This document shows, piece after piece, positions 8,913 to 16,833 of a stretch of 43,417 bases of DNA. The notes below the pieces were generated by a model. That model did no database searches and was not told the DNA's origin. It was given only the letters and a program-made list of their open reading frames with translations. The translations under genes and the position numbers were made by a program. This DNA comes from Burkholderiales bacterium (GTDB lineage: Bacteria; Pseudomonadota; Gammaproteobacteria; Burkholderiales; JAHFRG01): the NCBI GenBank assembly GCA_035518095.1, contig DATIXX010000026.1, positions 1-43,417 of the forward strand. The letters run 5' to 3'. Numbering within the stretch: position 1 is the stretch's first letter; each line of letters begins with the position of its first letter.

Positions 8913-9356
8913 TCAGTGCAGGATAAATCTCGGAAGAGCCAAAATTGCGTCTCGATTGCTCCAGGAAAAACACTTTTGTGCCGCTTCAGTGTACGGCAAC
9001 CAGGCAAAACCCAGATGTTCACGCGGCGCAACCTGCACATGGAACGGCTCCGGCACCAGTAAACCAAACACATGTTCGGTATTTTTCGTCACCCCTGGTG
9101 CATAGCGATGCCGCCATTCAGGAAAAATTTTAAACTGGTTCTGCATGTTCCAATCGGTAAGCGTAAATTTGCGCGCGTCAAGCTTGGTTTCCTCCCTCAC
9201 TTCGCGGATCGCGGTCTGTTCCGGCGTTTCGCCTTGGTTCAGGCTTCCGGTCACCGATTGCCAATAATGCGGGTGATCGGCCCGCTCTAATAGCAGTACC
9301 TGCAGATCCGGGGTGTGGATGATGACCAGAACCGAGATCGGTATTTTGTAAGGCAT
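8913..9356 (-). CDS. nudB: Dihydroneopterin triphosphate diphosphatase NudB (Nudix)
   Basis: About 147 residues with a complete Nudix box: G-x5-E-x7-REVREET from GSLNQGETPEQTAIREV onwards. HRYAPGVTKNTEHVF and the C-terminal KCFSWSNRDAI match NudB rather than other Nudix enzymes. NudB removes pyrophosphate from dihydroneopterin triphosphate in folate synthesis. ATG at 9356 gives the family N-terminus MPYKIPISVLVI; the TTG 11 codons upstream is unlikely. It lies 171 bp downstream of aspS on the same strand; that gap shows no clear feature. Confidence 0.88.
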   Translation of the reverse strand: MPYKIPISVLVIIHTPDLQVLLLERADHPHYWQSVTGSLNQGETPEQTAIREVREETKLDARKFTLTDWNMQNQFKIFPEWRHRYAPGVTKNTEHVFGLLVPEPFHVQVAPREHLGFAWLPYTEAAQKCFSWSNRDAILALPRFILH

Positions 9357-9527
9357 AAACCATTCTTTTAAGTTTTGACCGCCATCCAATCACCGGAAAT
9401 TGGCGAGGCCTATGTTAACAGCGCCCGTCACGTGAAGTACCGAGCGCAAATGGCATCGATTTACCAAGCGGGATTGCATGAAGTTGGCTACAGGATAATC
9501 CGAAATTCGCTCAGCGGCTGGATTTTT

Positions 9528-11312
9528 TCAGCCCGCACCCGGTTTGACATCACGCAGCCGGATATGCAGCTCTCGCAGCTGCTTTTCATCCACTGGGCTG
9601 GGCGCTTGCGTTAGCAGACACTGCGCGCGCTGGGTTTTGGGAAAAGCAATTACGTCGCGAATGGATTCCGCACCGGCCAGCAGAGTCACGATCCGGTCGA
9701 GGCCAAACGCAATTCCGCCGTGCGGCGGTGCGCCGTATTGCAGCGCGTCGAGCAGAAAACCGAATTTCTGGCGTGCCTCTTTTTCGCCGATGTTGAGCGC
9801 GCGAAAAACTTTTGTTTGTACCTCCTCGCTGTGAATACGCACCGAGCCGCCGCCGATTTCCCAGCCGTTCAGCACCATGTCGTAGGCTTTGGCTTGTGCC
9901 TTGGACGGATCGCTGTCCAGGAAAGCCGCATGGCCATCCTTCGGGGAGGTAAACGGATGGTGCAGCGCGTCCCAGCGTTTTTCTTCCTCGTTCCACTCGA
10001 ACATTGGAAAATCGGTGACCCACAGCGCTTTCCAACCGGACTCGGCCAAACCTTTATCGTGCCCGATCTTTTCACGCAGCGCGCTTAAAGAGTCGTTGAC
10101 GATTTTCGCTTTGTCCGCGCCAAAGAAAATAAGATCTCCGTTTCGGGCTGATGTGCGCTCCAAAATAGCGGTAATCACGTCTTCAGGGAGGAACTTGAGG
10201 ATGGGCGATTGCAACCCTTGCGCGCCTTTCGCATTATCGTTCACTTTGATGTAGGCAAGCCCTTTTGCCCCGTAGATTGTGACAAAAGCAGTGTAATCGT
10301 CGATTTCTTTGCGCGTGAGCGCAACGCCATCGGGCACGCGCAGGGCTGCAACGCGCCCGTCGGAAAGCTCCGCGGCAGAACGGAAAACCTTGAATTCAAC
10401 GGTTTTCATCAAATCCGTTAGCTCGGTGAGCTCGAGCGTTACGCGCAAGTCCGGTTTGTCCGACCCGTAGCGCCGCATCGCGTCCTGGTATGTGAGGCGC
10501 GGAAAAGGCTGGGGCAAATTAACTTGCATAACCTCTTTGAAGAGGTTGCGGACCAGTTCTTCCATGAGCCCGGTGATTTCATCTTCAGTCAAAAACGAGG
10601 TCTCGATATCTATTTGCGTGAATTCCGGCTGGCGGTCCGCGCGCAGATCTTCGTCGCGAAAACATTTGGTGATTTGATAATACCGATCAAAGCCGGCGAT
10701 CATAAGCAGCTGTTTGAACAACTGCGGCGACTGCGGCAGGGCGAAGAACTGTCCGGGGTGGAGGCGCGAGGGCACCAGATAATCGCGCGCGCCTTCCGGC
10801 GTGGACTTGGTAAGCGTCGGCGTTTCGATGTCTAAAAAGCCGTGCGCATCGAGAAATTTTCGCGCCGCCATCGCGACCTTGTAGCGCAGCCTGAGATTCG
10901 ACTGCATTCGCGGGCGCCGCAAGTCGATCACCCGGTAAGTAAGCCGGGTCGTCTCAGAGAGGTTTTCATCGTCCAGCTGGAAAGGTGGCGTGAGCGAGGA
11001 ATTGAGGATTTCGATTTCGTGGGCGAGTACTTCTATTTCGCCACTGATCAAATCCGGGTTCACCGTGCCTTCCGGACGCTTACGCACCTTACCGGAAACC
11101 TTTAACACGAACTCGTTGCGGATCTTTTCAGCAATCTTGAACATGTTCGGGCGGTCGGGATCGCATACGACCTGCACCAAGCCTTCACGGTCGCGCAAAT
11201 CAATGAAAATCACTCCCCCATGGTCGCGGCGCCGGTGCACCCAGCCGTACAGGGTCACACTCTGCTGCAGATGCTTTTGCGTGACGAGACCGCAATACTC
11301 AGTGCGCATCAT
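9528..11312 (-). CDS. aspS: Aspartyl-tRNA synthetase, probably non-discriminating (Asp/Asn)
   Basis: 594 residues, a bacterial-type class II AspRS with an N-terminal OB anticodon domain (about 1-110), catalytic core, and GAD insertion. [18 protein letters not shown] (motif 2) and [10 protein letters not shown] (motif 3) are intact. The anticodon domain reads [11 protein letters not shown] and RPEGTVNP, the versions seen in AspRS enzymes that also charge tRNA-Asn, whereas E. coli has NRRRDLGSLIF there. Two adjacent ATGs (11312, 11309) are possible starts. It follows fmdB and the DUF502 gene in the usual betaproteobacterial order. Confidence 0.95.
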   Translation of the reverse strand: MMRTEYCGLVTQKHLQQSVTLYGWVHRRRDHGGVIFIDLRDREGLVQVVCDPDRPNMFKIAEKIRNEFVLKVSGKVRKRPEGTVNPDLISGEIEVLAHEIEILNSSLTPPFQLDDENLSETTRLTYRVIDLRRPRMQSNLRLRYKVAMAARKFLDAHGFLDIETPTLTKSTPEGARDYLVPSRLHPGQFFALPQSPQLFKQLLMIAGFDRYYQITKCFRDEDLRADRQPEFTQIDIETSFLTEDEITGLMEELVRNLFKEVMQVNLPQPFPRLTYQDAMRRYGSDKPDLRVTLELTELTDLMKTVEFKVFRSAAELSDGRVAALRVPDGVALTRKEIDDYTAFVTIYGAKGLAYIKVNDNAKGAQGLQSPILKFLPEDVITAILERTSARNGDLIFFGADKAKIVNDSLSALREKIGHDKGLAESGWKALWVTDFPMFEWNEEEKRWDALHHPFTSPKDGHAAFLDSDPSKAQAKAYDMVLNGWEIGGGSVRIHSEEVQTKVFRALNIGEKEARQKFGFLLDALQYGAPPHGGIAFGLDRIVTLLAGAESIRDVIAFPKTQRAQCLLTQAPSPVDEKQLRELHIRLRDVKPGAG

Positions 11313-11362
11313 GATTTGTGCTCGGAACTTCCGACATCGAAATCGGCCAAGAGCTGCGCCTT

Positions 11363-11968
11363 TTAGCCGGCTTTTCTATGAGCAAGCGGCGCGGCGACTC
11401 CCATGGAGATGATGTACTTCAGCGCGTCATCTACGCTCATGTCGAGCTCGATGACCTCGGCTTTCGGCATCATTAGAAAGAAACCTGATGTTGGGTTGGG
11501 CGTAGTCGGCACGTAAACACTCACGTACTCGCCTTTGAGATGGTTTACGACATCACCACCCGGATGTCCGGTCTGAAAAGCGATTGTCCACGATCCGGCG
11601 CGCGGATATTGCACCAGCAGCGCCTTGCGAAACGCTTGGCCCTGGCCGGAAATCAGCGTGTCGCTCACCTGTTTGACACTGCTGTAAATTGTTTTTACCA
11701 CCGGAATGCGCGCAAGCAACCATTCCCAAAATTGCAGCAGGCGCTGGCCAAGTATATTCGCGGTGAATAATCCGGTAACAAACACCACAAACAGAGTAAC
11801 GATCGCACCCAGGCCGGGAATGTGGTAGCCGAACAGCACTTCGGGACGCCACGCGGGCGGAAGCAGGCGCAGGCTTTGATCCATGGCGCTGAACAAAACA
11901 TCCAGCACCCAGAGCGTAACGACCAGCGGCACCCAAATCAGAAGCCCGGTAATGAAATAGCGTTTCAT
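11363..11968 (-). CDS. DUF502 family inner-membrane protein
   Basis: About 201 residues with two N-terminal hydrophobic segments (roughly residues 5-28 and 52-75, including [14 protein letters not shown]). After them come the conserved [13 protein letters not shown] and the C-terminal [17 protein letters not shown]. This matches the DUF502 family of uncharacterised membrane proteins. ATG at 11968 is used; the codon before it is TTG. It starts 3 bp after the fmdB stop and precedes aspS, so the three are probably one transcript. Function is unknown. Confidence 0.85.
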   Translation of the reverse strand: MKRYFITGLLIWVPLVVTLWVLDVLFSAMDQSLRLLPPAWRPEVLFGYHIPGLGAIVTLFVVFVTGLFTANILGQRLLQFWEWLLARIPVVKTIYSSVKQVSDTLISGQGQAFRKALLVQYPRAGSWTIAFQTGHPGGDVVNHLKGEYVSVYVPTTPNPTSGFFLMMPKAEVIELDMSVDDALKYIISMGVAAPLAHRKAG

Positions 11969-11971
11969 CAA

Positions 11972-12265
11972 TTATTCGCAGGACGGGCAGGCGCTTTTTG
12001 CGCGGCTGGCAGCCGGTTTTTTCTCTTCGCCAGATTTGGATTCTTCCTTCTTCGGCTTGCGTTCTTCCTTTTTAGGCTTGTCGCTTTTCTTGAAATCGGT
12101 GGCATACCAGCCGGTGCCTTTGAGTTGGAATCCGGCGGCGGAAACCAGTTTTTGCATACTGGGCTTCCCGCATTCGGGACAAACGGTAAGCGGGGCGTCG
12201 CTGATTTTCTGCAGCACTTCCTTCTGAAAGCCGCAGGCTGCACAGCGGTATTCGTAAATGGGCAT
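11972..12265 (-). CDS. FmdB-family zinc ribbon protein with lysine/glutamate-rich tail
   Basis: 97 residues. The first 42 form the FmdB zinc ribbon MPIYEYRCAACGFQKE...CPECGK, with paired CxxC motifs. The following ~45 residues are a low-complexity Lys/Glu tail (KPKKEERKPKKEE), and the protein ends in another CxxC, CPSCE. FmdB proteins are small putative regulators of unproven role. A strong GGGGGA ribosome site lies before the ATG at 12265. It heads the fmdB-DUF502-aspS run. Confidence 0.85.
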   Translation of the reverse strand: MPIYEYRCAACGFQKEVLQKISDAPLTVCPECGKPSMQKLVSAAGFQLKGTGWYATDFKKSDKPKKEERKPKKEESKSGEEKKPAASRAKSACPSCE

Positions 12266-12293
12266 AAATGTCCCCCGGTTAAAAAGACTGCAT

Positions 12294-12299
12294 ATTATA
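12294..12299 (-). promoter_or_regulatory. Candidate -10 box for the fmdB-DUF502-aspS transcript
   Basis: The minus strand reads TATAAT 29 bp upstream of the fmdB start, within the 96-bp gap after the ABC transporter genes. No clear -35 partner is visible. Confidence 0.4.
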
Positions 12300-12361
12300 A
12301 CGTAAGGGATTGTGACTACGCTGTTAAATAAATGGGGACGGAATGCAGCGAACTCAAGGGC

Positions 12362-13168
12362 TTATTCGCCGATGTGCAGCAACAGCCCGCGCTTTCTCGC
12401 GGCGTGAAAAGCGGCGAGGAAAACCAATACTCCCACAACAAGATAAATACAATTCAGCACCAGCGCGTTGATGAGCTGATCAACGCGGAACTGATGCTCA
12501 AGCACCACCGCTCGCATGCCTTCGAACACATGGCTGGACGGGAGCGCCAATGCCAGCGGCCGCAGCCAGCCGGGTAGCACGCTAATCGGGTAATACACCC
12601 CGCTCACCGGGGCGGCTGCGAAGATCAGCGCCCATGCCAGGTTTTCTGCGCCCAGCCCCCAGCGCAGCACCAGAGCCGAGACCATTAGGCCGATTGCCCA
12701 ACCCATCATCATCAAATTGGCGAAGAACGCGATCAGCGGCAGCCCCATGCTGAAAATCGAATAATGGTAAAACGGGATTGCCAGGAGCGCTGCGCCGCCC
12801 ACGCCAATTAAAGTGCGCAACAGACTGATGATCAGTTTCGAGGACACCAGCTCATAAGGCCGCAATGGGCTAACAAACAAATGCCCCAGGTTGCGCGAAT
12901 ACATTTCTTCAAAAAAAGTAAGCGAGACACCCAATTGACTTCTAAACAGGATGTCCCAAAGCAGAACCGAGGCGATTAAGAGCCCGGGGGCCTGCGCCAA
13001 CCACGACCCGCGGGTGGCGAGGAACTTTGCGATGAATCCCCACAGGATCATTTGCATGGAGGGATAATAGGCGAGCTCCAGAATACGCGGCCAAGACTTT
13101 CGCATTAGGTAAACGTGACGCAGCGCCATTGCCGCGATGCGCCTCAGAGACGAAGCCACCGCACTCAT
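12362..13168 (-). CDS. ABC-2 type export permease
   Basis: 268 residues with about six hydrophobic segments and the ABC-2 family pattern, including FEEMYSRNLGHLFVSPLRP after the second helix and PVSGVYYPISVLPGWLRP before the last helices. It forms the membrane channel for the ATPase encoded immediately upstream; the genes overlap by 4 bp (ATGA), so translation is coupled. Substrate unknown; related pairs export polysaccharides, lipids or drugs. Confidence 0.82.
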   Translation of the reverse strand: MSAVASSLRRIAAMALRHVYLMRKSWPRILELAYYPSMQMILWGFIAKFLATRGSWLAQAPGLLIASVLLWDILFRSQLGVSLTFFEEMYSRNLGHLFVSPLRPYELVSSKLIISLLRTLIGVGGAALLAIPFYHYSIFSMGLPLIAFFANLMMMGWAIGLMVSALVLRWGLGAENLAWALIFAAAPVSGVYYPISVLPGWLRPLALALPSSHVFEGMRAVVLEHQFRVDQLINALVLNCIYLVVGVLVFLAAFHAARKRGLLLHIGE

Positions 13169-14043
13169 GGCACGCTCCTCGCGGCCGGTATGAATGTGCG
13201 ATGCCGCGCTACATCCAGGAATACTTCTTCCAGGTTTTTGCGACCGTAACGTGCCAGCAGAACTTGTGGCGTGCCATGGTCAATGATTTTCCCATCGCGC
13301 ATCATGATCACGTCATCACACATGCGTTCGACTTCCAGCATGTTGTGCGAAGCGAGCAACAGCGTGGCGCGGCTACACTTCTGGTAATTCATCAGCAGCG
13401 CACGCATGCGGTCGCCCATGTCGGGATCGAGCGAAGCGGTGGGCTCGTCGAGCAGGAGTACTTCCGGCTTATTGAGCAGCGACTTGGCAAGCGCAGCCCG
13501 CGTCCTTTGACCCGCGGACAGCGTGCCGTATGGACGGCGCATAAGGGTGCCGATCTGCATTTCTTCCGCAAGCTCCGCAAGACGCAGCCTGACGTTTGTT
13601 AACCCGTACAAGCGCGCGTATACGGTAAGATTTTCCGCGACAGTGAGCCGTTTGGGCAGATCCACATAGGGGGAAGTAAAATTCATGCGCGGCAGCACGC
13701 GGTAACGGTGCTGCAAAATGTCCTCCCCTAAAACGGTCACGCGGCCTGAACTGGGGAGAAGTAAACCGAGCAATATTGCAAGAGTGGTGGTTTTTCCCGC
13801 GCCATTGCCGCCCAGGAGCGCGCATATGGCGCCCCGGCGCACGCTGAAGCTTACTTCATCCACGGCTAGCACCTTGCCGAATCGCTTGCTTAAGGACTCT
13901 ACAGATATCGCGAATTCGCCCAGTTTTGCTTGGCTAATGCCGTTTTCCCCTAGCATGGCGCCTGCCCGCTGTACCCAATCAACCCGCGCTCCATCAAAAA
14001 TCGAGAATAAAGCGGACCCGGTCATCCGCTTAAACTTGAACAT
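13165..14043 (-). CDS. ABC exporter ATP-binding protein
   Basis: 292 residues. The ABC domain begins near residue 46 and holds Walker A GGNGAGKTT, signature LSAGQRTRAALAKS, Walker B VLLLDEPTASLD and the switch His in ASHN. The signature reads LSAGQ instead of LSGGQ, a common variant in ABC-2 ATPases. The first ~45 residues (MFKFKRMTGSALFS...) have no ABC similarity; a later start within them is possible. It pairs with the ABC-2 permease downstream through a 4-bp overlap. Confidence 0.83.
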   Translation of the reverse strand: MFKFKRMTGSALFSIFDGARVDWVQRAGAMLGENGISQAKLGEFAISVESLSKRFGKVLAVDEVSFSVRRGAICALLGGNGAGKTTTLAILLGLLLPSSGRVTVLGEDILQHRYRVLPRMNFTSPYVDLPKRLTVAENLTVYARLYGLTNVRLRLAELAEEMQIGTLMRRPYGTLSAGQRTRAALAKSLLNKPEVLLLDEPTASLDPDMGDRMRALLMNYQKCSRATLLLASHNMLEVERMCDDVIMMRDGKIIDHGTPQVLLARYGRKNLEEVFLDVARHRTFIPAARSVP

Positions 14044-14292
14044 TTCTTAATGTCAAAGGGGGCCGCCAAATGTAACGGAGCGGCCAAAAAACATTGTAAC
14101 TTAACCGATATCGAACAATTGCCGTGAGCGTGGCTGGCGGGCTCGCGGCAAGCGTCTCCGCGCCGAACACTTGCAGCCACGCGAGCGCCAAAGCTAATTA
14201 ACGCTAACACCGCCATTTAAAGTGCTGAGACGCGGTCCCGAGGCAACTAACCCGTAGATGTCTTGTCTCACCGCTTCTGTTATCCTTTTATC

Positions 14293-15150
14293 ATGTCATC
14301 TGCCGCTAAAACTCGTAAACCCGATTATTTAGGTTTTGGCCTAGGGTTGAGAATTCCACATTACGAAGAGATACTTGCGACCCGTCCCAACGTGGATTGG
14401 TTCGAGGTCTTGTCCGAGAACTATTTGGTCCCGGGCGGTAAGCCTCTGTATTATCTCGACCGCATCCGCGCGCATTATCCGGTGGTGATGCACGGGGTAT
14501 CACTCTCAATTGGCAGCACAGATCCCCTCAATGCGAAATATCTGAAACAACTTAGAGTCCTGGCTGAACGAATCCAACCCAAATGGATCTCCGATCACTT
14601 ATGCTGGACTGGAGTCGGCGGATTAAATTTGCATGATTTGATGCCACTTCCGTATACCGAAGAAGCGGTGAAGCATGTGGCCTCGAGAGTAAAGCACGTG
14701 CAGGATTTCCTGGAACGCAAAATCCTCCTGGAAAACGTCTCAAGCTATGTCGCTTATAAACAATCGCAGTTGACCGAGTGGGAGTTCCTGGCCCGGATCG
14801 CAGAGCAAGCCGACTGCTTAATCCTACTCGACATCAACAATATTTTCGTCAGCAGCTTTAATCATGGATTCGACCCGCTGGACTATCTCAAGGGCATTCC
14901 CATCGACAGAGTGCAGCAGTTTCACTTGGCCGGGCATCAGAACTGCGGCAATTACATCATCGACACCCACGATCACCCGATAATCGATCCGGTATGGGCT
15001 CTCTACGAGCAAGCATTAATTCGCTTTGGCGCTGTTTCCACAATGATAGAGCGGGACGACAACATCCCTTCTCTTAATGAGCTGGTCGCCGAACTCGACA
15101 ATGCCCGGAGCATTGCGGGGCCGATTTTGGCACGGGCTAAAGCGGCATGA
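14293..15150 (+). CDS. DUF692 multinuclear iron oxidase (MNIO), BufB/MbnB-like
   Basis: 285 residues of the MNIO (DUF692) family, iron enzymes that modify cysteines or backbone atoms of ribosomal peptides. Candidate metal ligands lie in conserved places: MHGVSLSIG and SDHLCW (His), LLENVSSY (Glu), LLDINNIFV (Asp/Asn), FHLAGH and DTHDHP (His/Asp), and IERDDNIP (Glu). ATG at 14293 is used; the upstream TTG at 14263 gives a poor N-terminus. It overlaps the DUF2063 gene by 4 bp (ATGA), the standard bufB-bufC arrangement. No DUF2282-type or other cysteine-rich precursor is clear in the 249 bp upstream, which is odd because precursor genes normally sit there. Confidence 0.85.
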   Translation: MSSAAKTRKPDYLGFGLGLRIPHYEEILATRPNVDWFEVLSENYLVPGGKPLYYLDRIRAHYPVVMHGVSLSIGSTDPLNAKYLKQLRVLAERIQPKWISDHLCWTGVGGLNLHDLMPLPYTEEAVKHVASRVKHVQDFLERKILLENVSSYVAYKQSQLTEWEFLARIAEQADCLILLDINNIFVSSFNHGFDPLDYLKGIPIDRVQQFHLAGHQNCGNYIIDTHDHPIIDPVWALYEQALIRFGAVSTMIERDDNIPSLNELVAELDNARSIAGPILARAKAA

Positions 15151-15932
15151 AGGCGCTGTCGAACCTGCAGAAGGAATTCCAGAACTACGTGTTCAGGCGC
15201 GACCGCAGCATGGAGCGCGAAGTCGTGGGCACCCGGCGCGCCAGTGCCAGAACCCGGCTTGGCATTTATTCCAGTGCCTACCGTCTGCGGCTCATGGAAG
15301 CACTTGACACCGATTATCCCGCTTTGCGCAAGCTCGCTGGCAATGATGAGTTCGAGAGGCTGGCATATGCCTACATAGAACGTCACCCCTCGCCTTATTT
15401 CAACATGCGCTGGTATGGCGATGAGCTGTCGGAATTCTTGAAAACTACTGCGCCTTACAACCAACGCCCGGAGTTGAGCGAAATGGCCGCATTCGAATGG
15501 ATTATGGCGCTAGCGTTTGACGCTGCCGATGATGCGGCGCTAAGCGTGGAGGATATGGCGAAGATTCCCCCCGATCGCTGGCCCGCGATGGTATTTACGC
15601 CCCGCACCTCATTGCAGCGTATGAACCTTGAATGGAACGTCCCGGCGCTCTGGAAGGCGGCGAATAAGAATGAGCAGCCTGAGGCGCCACGGAAAAACGA
15701 TGTTGCGTTGGGATGGGTTCTTTGGCGCCGCGAACTTAACATCTACTTCCGCTCGATGAGCGTCGAGGAAGCGTGGGCGTTGGATGCGATAAGAAGTGGC
15801 AATAGTTTTGCGAAGATCTGCGGCGGCCTTTGCGAATGGTTCGACGAAACGCAGGTTGCGCAGCATGCCGCGGGTATGCTCAAAAACTGGATAGCAGAAG
15901 GGATGATTAGCAAAGTTTCCTTCACCGGCTAG
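15147..15932 (+). CDS. DUF2063 partner protein of the MNIO enzyme (BufC/HvfC-like)
   Basis: 261 residues. The N-terminal DUF2063 domain is recognisable from LQKEFQNYVF, RLGIYSSAYRLRLMEAL and DYPALRKLAGNDEFERLA; the C-terminal half is more variable. DUF2063 proteins accompany MNIO enzymes and are thought to bind the precursor peptide and present it to the enzyme. The start overlaps the upstream MNIO stop codon by 4 bp. The stop at 15930-15932 is followed 2 bp later by a small open frame and then by ssb in the opposite direction. Confidence 0.82.
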   Translation: MKALSNLQKEFQNYVFRRDRSMEREVVGTRRASARTRLGIYSSAYRLRLMEALDTDYPALRKLAGNDEFERLAYAYIERHPSPYFNMRWYGDELSEFLKTTAPYNQRPELSEMAAFEWIMALAFDAADDAALSVEDMAKIPPDRWPAMVFTPRTSLQRMNLEWNVPALWKAANKNEQPEAPRKNDVALGWVLWRRELNIYFRSMSVEEAWALDAIRSGNSFAKICGGLCEWFDETQVAQHAAGMLKNWIAEGMISKVSFTG

Positions 15933-15934
15933 GT

Positions 15935-16114
15935 ATGAGTGAAGCGAGTGGCACTGTTTTCACTCGTTCCTGCGGTCGATGCAAAATGTCACGAGAAAAG
16001 CGAAATACGTTACGCGAGGAGCAAAAACTCGAGTCAGTACTTAGTAATGCGGCAAGGCTTCGGGCGATGAGCAACAAGACTCCGCGTTCGCGATCTTTTA
16101 CTGCATTCCGCTAA
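15935..16114 (+). CDS. Hypothetical 59-residue basic ORF with a CxxC motif
   Basis: A 59-codon frame from ATG 15935 to TAA 16112-16114, starting 2 bp after the DUF2063 stop and ending across the ssb stop codon on the other strand. The product is rich in Arg, Lys and Ser, with one CGRC pair at residues 13-16. No proper ribosome site is seen (AGG lies too close to the ATG) and I recognise no family. A 7-bp inverted repeat (15937-15943 with 15959-15965) lies in its 5' end. It could be a chance open frame. It is listed because it is the only cysteine-containing ORF next to the MNIO pair. Confidence 0.2.
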   Translation: MSEASGTVFTRSCGRCKMSREKRNTLREEQKLESVLSNAARLRAMSNKTPRSRSFTAFR

Positions 16115-16554
16115 AACGGAATATCGTCCTCCAAATCCTCGATTCCTCCGCCTTTGCCCTCAGATTTAAAAGCCGCATGCTCTTTTGCCGGCGCTTCCTG
16201 GCTCATGGCCTCGGAGCCACCGGCCCGGCTGCCGAGCATCTGCATGCGGTCTGCGACAATTTCAGTCGTGTAGCGCTCTTTCCCCTCCTTATCCTGCCAC
16301 TTGCGGGTACGCAGCGAACCTTCGACATAGACCTGGCTGCCTTTTTTGAGATACTCTCCGGCGATTTCAGCGAGCTTGCCGAAAAATGCCACGCGGTGCC
16401 ATTCGGTGCGTTCCTGTTTCTCTCCGCTTTTGTCTTTCCAGCTCTCGGTGGTGGCGACACTGATGTTGGCCACGGCGCCGCCGTCGGGCATGTAGCGCAC
16501 GTCTGGGTCGCGTCCGAGGTTGCCGATAATAATCACCTTGTTTACGGATGCCAT
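16111..16554 (-). CDS. ssb: Single-stranded DNA-binding protein
   Basis: 147 residues: an N-terminal OB fold ([18 protein letters not shown]..., about 1-108), a short glycine-containing linker, and the acidic C-terminal tip DLEDDIPF that recruits replication and repair proteins. It forms tetramers on single-stranded DNA. The start codon lies 2 bp from the terminal inverted repeat of a ~277-bp element, so the ribosome-binding sequence AGAGG comes from that repeat. The gene is downstream of and codirectional with the YajR-like transporter. Confidence 0.95.
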   Translation of the reverse strand: MASVNKVIIIGNLGRDPDVRYMPDGGAVANISVATTESWKDKSGEKQERTEWHRVAFFGKLAEIAGEYLKKGSQVYVEGSLRTRKWQDKEGKERYTTEIVADRMQMLGSRAGGSEAMSQEAPAKEHAAFKSEGKGGGIEDLEDDIPF

Positions 16555-16556
16555 AT

Positions 16557-16833
16557 GGAACCTCTGATTAAGTCCTACCTGAACCGCGTTGCGGGCGAAA
16601 AGGCCGCAGATGCAAGGCGCGCGACGATGTCCATAGTAAAGACTATGGACGAGGAACGCAACGCCGTAGCTGCGGTCTTAATCGCCGCAACCTTTTGGGG
16701 ACGGGGCTTATCCGCGCGCACGGCTTTGTCGCTCGGCTTGCGAATATGTGGTAACTATTCGGCGCGCCTCGCTTCGCGCCCTACAACGCGGAAAGCCGCC
16801 GTCGCGACCACGCGGGACCTAATCAGAGGTTCC
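16557..16833. repeat. Inverted-repeat element, copy A (between YajR-like gene and ssb)
   Basis: 277 bp bounded by GGAACCTCTGATTAAGTC and the inverted copy GACCTAATCAGAGGTTCC (17 of 18 matching). It contains no credible gene. A palindrome at 16588-16691, centred on GTCCATAGT-AAAG-ACTATGGAC (16629-16650), could fold into a long imperfect hairpin. Blocks shared with copy B include ACCGCGTTGC near the left end, CGCCGCAACC and GGGACGGGGCTT after the palindrome, and CCTCGCTTCGCG near the right end. The right end overlaps the transporter's stop codon by 1 bp; the left end is 2 bp from the ssb start codon. No target-site duplication is obvious. It resembles a non-autonomous (MITE-like) mobile element. 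Confidence 0.85.

Noticed and set aside
14124-14201. 25-codon GTG frame (SVAGGLAASVSAPNTCSHAS) upstream of the MNIO gene, considered as a bufferin precursor or remnant
   Set aside because: It has a signal-like hydrophobic stretch and one cysteine, but no ATG, no ribosome site and no cysteine-rich core. It is too weak to call a gene and could be a decayed precursor.
14258-14332. 24-codon frame with two cysteines (MSCLTASVILLSCHLPLK) overlapping the MNIO start
   Set aside because: No ribosome site, hydrophobic throughout, and it overlaps the coding start in another frame; probably chance.
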